Shown here: one piece after another, positions 56,650 to 59,191 of the stretch | Numbering within the stretch: the first letter of the stretch is position 1 | Layout of the letters: every line of letters starts with the position of its first letter | DNA from: Pseudomonadota bacterium | Lineage (GTDB): Bacteria; Pseudomonadota; Gammaproteobacteria; Steroidobacterales; Steroidobacteraceae | Assembly (NCBI GenBank): GCA_023423065.1 | Contig: JAFAGC010000065.1 | Location: forward strand, 1 to 59,191 | Length of the DNA stretch: 59,191 bases | Reading direction: 5' to 3' | The notes under the pieces: generated by a model | The model's database searches: none | What the model was told of the DNA's origin: nothing | Seen by the model: only the letters and a program-made list of their open reading frames with translations | Program-made: the position numbers and the translations under genes

Positions 56650-57600
56650 GTGAATCAGGGCGTGCCGAAACCTTTCGAATCCGTCAGCGGAGCGCGGCCC
56701 GGAAACACCCATACGGTCCCGCCCCCGAAGCCCAGTCCCTGGATCCGCGCGGCTTCCCGGATCCCGCTCTTCGTCTGGTACCCCATCGCGCGGTTCATGG
56801 CCTATTGCGCCTGGAAGGTGATTCCGTATCGCCGTCACGTCGTGGTCGCCAACCTCACGAAGTCGTTCCCCGAGTGGGACGACGCCACCCGCGAGCGCGT
56901 GATCCGCGACTACTACCGCGGCTTCGCCGACATGCTGGTCGAAATCATTCACTCCCCCCGACTCACGACGGCGGAGCTCGAGCGCCGCGTCCGGTTGCTG
57001 AATCCGGAGCTCGTGCGCGACGAGGTCGCAAAGGGTAAACCCGTGTTGCTGTGCGCAGGGCATCAGTGCAACTGGGAGTGGCTGCTGCTCGGCCTGTCGA
57101 CGCAGCTCGGAATGCCGGTCGACGCCGCGTACAAGCCGCTGGTCGACAGCTGGGCCGAACGCGAGATGCTCGCGCTGCGCAGCCGGTTCGGCGCGCGCAT
57201 GATCCCGGCGCCGGAGTTGTTGGGCGACATCATCAAGAAGCGCGGCGAGCCGCGCGCGATCGCGATGCTGGCGGACCAGGAGCCGGTCACGAGCGAGCGC
57301 AAGCAGTGGCTCCGATTCCTCAACCGCGACACGGCGTTCTTCCTCGGCCCCGAGGAAATCGCGCGCACCGCGCGCTACCCGGCGCTGTTCGTGAAACTCC
57401 GGCGCGTCGCGCGCGGGCGCTACGAGGTCGAGTTCGAGCCGCTCGCGGCCGCGGGCGAGCAGCTTCCCGCGGGTGAATTCACGGCCCGTTACGCGCGCAT
57501 GGTCGAAGACCAGATCCGCGAGGCGCCCGCCGACTGGCCCTGGTCGCACAAGCGCTGGAAGCTCAAGAAACCTCTGTACTCGGCTTCGCCGGGGACTTGA
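56650..57600 (+). CDS. Lipid A biosynthesis-type (HtrB/LpxL-like) acyltransferase
   Basis: This 316-residue inner-membrane acyltransferase of the late lipid A family has the catalytic HX4E as CAGHQCNWEWLLLGL, with ADQEPVTSERKQWLRFLNRD forming the acyl-donor region and RARPWAP-like C-terminal WPWSHKRWKLKK. An N-terminal hydrophobic patch (PLFVWYPIARFMAYCAW) anchors it. The start is GTG at 56650. Whether it acylates lipid A or another lipid cannot be told. Its 3' end overlaps the convergent acyltransferase by 38 bases. Confidence 0.88.
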   Translation: MNQGVPKPFESVSGARPGNTHTVPPPKPSPWIRAASRIPLFVWYPIARFMAYCAWKVIPYRRHVVVANLTKSFPEWDDATRERVIRDYYRGFADMLVEIIHSPRLTTAELERRVRLLNPELVRDEVAKGKPVLLCAGHQCNWEWLLLGLSTQLGMPVDAAYKPLVDSWAEREMLALRSRFGARMIPAPELLGDIIKKRGEPRAIAMLADQEPVTSERKQWLRFLNRDTAFFLGPEEIARTARYPALFVKLRRVARGRYEVEFEPLAAAGEQLPAGEFTARYARMVEDQIREAPADWPWSHKRWKLKKPLYSASPGT

Positions 57601-58729
57601 GCGCCCGAGGCTCCGCGGTATCCCGCGCGGGCTTCATGCCGAAGAGGAAGCGCAGCGGCGCGACGCGGCGGATCACCTCGTACATCGCGACGCAGGCGAG
57701 CAGCGTGCTCACCAGCACCAGCCAGTACTTCGCCCCGGGACTCAAGGTCCACTGGATCACGAAGTACGCGATCGCGATGATCACCGTCTGGTGAAGGATG
57801 TACACCGGGTAGCTCGCATCGCGCGCCCAGCGCAGCAGTGGATTGCCGAAGCTCAGGTGCTTTCGCCCATAACCGAGGAAGGCCATGAGGCAGGCCCAGG
57901 TGAACACATTCGCGAGCACGTGATCCGTGACGGTGTCGTGGCCGGCGACGCCGGTCGCGAACATCGTGAGCAACGCGGCCAGCACGCCGAGCCCGAGCCC
58001 CAGCGCCCAGTGCCGCTTCGCCGCGAGCCAATCCCACACACCCGGCATGCTGGCCAGCACGAACCCGTACCCCGTGAGCAGTAGATAGTGGACGAAGATG
58101 TACCAGTCGCTCGTGAGATTGTGGGTTTCCGGGAAGTGCGGCTTGAGGAGCGCCTCGTTGATGCCGAGCGGCAGTCCGAGCGCGAACAGCCAGGCGGCGG
58201 GACGGATCACGGGACGTGCGCGCCGCCACCAGGCCATGAGCGGCAGCAACAGCAGCACGTACACGAACAGATAGACGATGAACCACAGGTGGTGCCAGCT
58301 GAAGTTGCCGGCGGGATAGGGCTCGAACTGGAGCACGCGGTCCGTCATGAACTGCAGGTAGCCGCCGTGCCATTCGCCGTGCGCGATGCGTTCCACGAAA
58401 ACCTGCGGCGGCACGATCAGGAACATTCCTGCGATCGCCGGAACGAGCAGGCGCAGCGTGCGTTCGCGGGTGAAGGCGCCGATGCTGCGCCGCTGCAGCG
58501 CGTACCACATGCCCGCGCCCGCGATCACGAACAGCAGGGGCATGCGCAAGCGGTGCGCGATGTCCATGGGCCACACGAGGGCAGGGATGGTCTCGGCATT
58601 GGTGATGTGCCAGCCCCAGCCCACGAACAACATGCCGGTGTGGAAGAACAGCAGCAGGAAGATGGCGAGCACGCGCAGCCAGTCGAGGAAGTCGTAGCGG
58701 TTCGTCGATGCGATCGTGTCAGGTTTCAT
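57563..58729 (-). CDS. Acyltransferase-3 family membrane protein (OpgC-like)
   Basis: This 388-residue inner-membrane protein of the acyltransferase-3 family has about ten hydrophobic segments. The N-terminus YDFLDWLRVLAIFLLLFFHT carries the conserved His, and RLRMPLLFVIAGAGMWYALQ and the YPVYILHQTVIIAIAYF segment are typical of OpgC/MdoC-type proteins, which succinylate periplasmic glucans. The ATG at 58729 has GGAGAG 10 bases upstream and starts the family; the longer frame is not needed. Modification of the NdvB-type glucan is possible but unproven. Confidence 0.86.
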   Translation of the reverse strand: MKPDTIASTNRYDFLDWLRVLAIFLLLFFHTGMLFVGWGWHITNAETIPALVWPMDIAHRLRMPLLFVIAGAGMWYALQRRSIGAFTRERTLRLLVPAIAGMFLIVPPQVFVERIAHGEWHGGYLQFMTDRVLQFEPYPAGNFSWHHLWFIVYLFVYVLLLLPLMAWWRRARPVIRPAAWLFALGLPLGINEALLKPHFPETHNLTSDWYIFVHYLLLTGYGFVLASMPGVWDWLAAKRHWALGLGLGVLAALLTMFATGVAGHDTVTDHVLANVFTWACLMAFLGYGRKHLSFGNPLLRWARDASYPVYILHQTVIIAIAYFVIQWTLSPGAKYWLVLVSTLLACVAMYEVIRRVAPLRFLFGMKPARDTAEPRALKSPAKPSTEVS

Positions 58730-58826
58730 GGACGCTCTCCCGTGAGTCGCGGAACAGCGTGGCGGGGTGTCGCCATCCCCGCGACGACAATGTGGCAAGC
58801 GGGACGGGAGAGGGGCGCGCGGGACG

Positions 58827-59191
58827 TCAGCGGGGCAGCCGGGCGAAGAACTTGTCCTTGAAGCGGCGGCTCAGCCTGAGCGCCTTGCCGTCGCGCAACC
58901 GCACTTCGTAGTCGCCCTTGAACAGCGGCACGAGCCGGTCGATCTGCGCCAGGTTGATCGCGGCGGACTTGTGGATGCGCGCGAAGCGATGTTCGCCGAG
59001 CTGGGCGAGCAGGTCGCCGAGCGTGCGCCGGATCATGTACCGCGCGTTCGCGGTGTGCACGTGAACGTAGTTGTCGTCGGCCTCGAGCCAGTGGATGGTC
59101 GTGGCGTCGATGAGCTGCAGGGATTCTCCGTGCGGCACGAGCAGGCGGTCGCTCGTACCGGTCCGTTCGCGGGCGGTGCGCACCGCATCGC
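58827..59191 (-). CDS. LytTR DNA-binding domain, C-terminal part of a response regulator; runs off the window
   Basis: The last 121 or so residues form a LytTR (AlgR/LytR) DNA-binding domain: IHWLEADDNYVHVHTANARY, IRRTLGDLLAQLGEHRFARI, HKSAAINLAQIDRLVPLFKG and LRDGKALRLSRRFKDKF. The frame stays open to the window edge, so the N-terminal receiver domain probably lies beyond. It precedes the OpgC-like gene in the same direction by 97 bases, so it may control it. Confidence 0.88.
   Translation of the reverse strand, partial: DAVRTARERTGTSDRLLVPHGESLQLIDATTIHWLEADDNYVHVHTANARYMIRRTLGDLLAQLGEHRFARIHKSAAINLAQIDRLVPLFKGDYEVRLRDGKALRLSRRFKDKFFARLPR

Overview
The window is about 59 kb of high-GC bacterial DNA with dense, tightly packed genes. 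The order ispB | rplU-rpmA-obg and rpsT | murJ-ribF-ileS-lspA-ispH, followed by a minor-pilin cluster, together with FabA/FabB and an O2-independent ubiquinone set (UbiU, UbiV, UbiT), points to a gammaproteobacterium. The xylan-degrading enzymes, a cyclic-glucan synthase and an Irr-like Fur protein suggest a free-living relative of the Steroidobacter/Nevskia/Xanthomonas side of the class. That placement is an inference; no 16S gene is present.

Regions. (1) 1-12.4 kb, minus strand: a very large NdvB-type cyclic beta-glucan synthase, a SulP anion transporter, a spermidine-synthase-like protein and the start of a gamma-glutamyltransferase with an apparent frameshift. (2) 12.6-15.2 kb: a decayed FAD-dependent oxidoreductase, an unknown gene coupled to gnd, and a universal stress protein. 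(3) 15.2-17 kb: a secreted GH11-CBM60 xylanase with its terminator and an operator-rich upstream region. (4) 17-27 kb: an anaerobiosis block. It holds a DGC zinc-binding protein, a small secreted protein, nadB-nadA, an FNR-type regulator, ubiU-ubiV, ubiT, ubiD and fabA-fabB. Six sequences matching the FNR box (TTGAT-N4-ATCAA, at most one mismatch) lie in its intergenic spaces. (5) 27.5-41.6 kb: mostly secreted and membrane proteins: a coupled pair with a metzincin-like protease, a BrkB/YihY membrane protein, a kelch lipoprotein, unknown secreted proteins, a CE15 glucuronoyl esterase, tRNA-Pro, a DUF418 protein and a PlpD-like patatin/outer-membrane fusion. (6) 41.6-53 kb: the conserved housekeeping block. 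(7) 53-59 kb: fimT-pilV-pilW-pilX-pilE without pilY1, an Irr-like Fur regulator, tRNA-Thr, a lipid A-type acyltransferase, an OpgC-like acyltransferase and a truncated LytTR regulator.

How the genes fit together. The strongest multi-gene story is region 4. At ubiU and fabA the FNR box is centred exactly 41.5 bases upstream of the start codon, with a -10-like hexamer at -12 to -7, which predicts leaderless, FNR-activated transcripts. The small secreted protein/DGC pair has the same geometry with a 24-base leader. This would tie O2-independent ubiquinone synthesis, unsaturated fatty acid synthesis and NAD synthesis to one oxygen switch. The xylanase and the glucuronoyl esterase, 18 kb apart, attack glucuronoxylan and its ester link to lignin.
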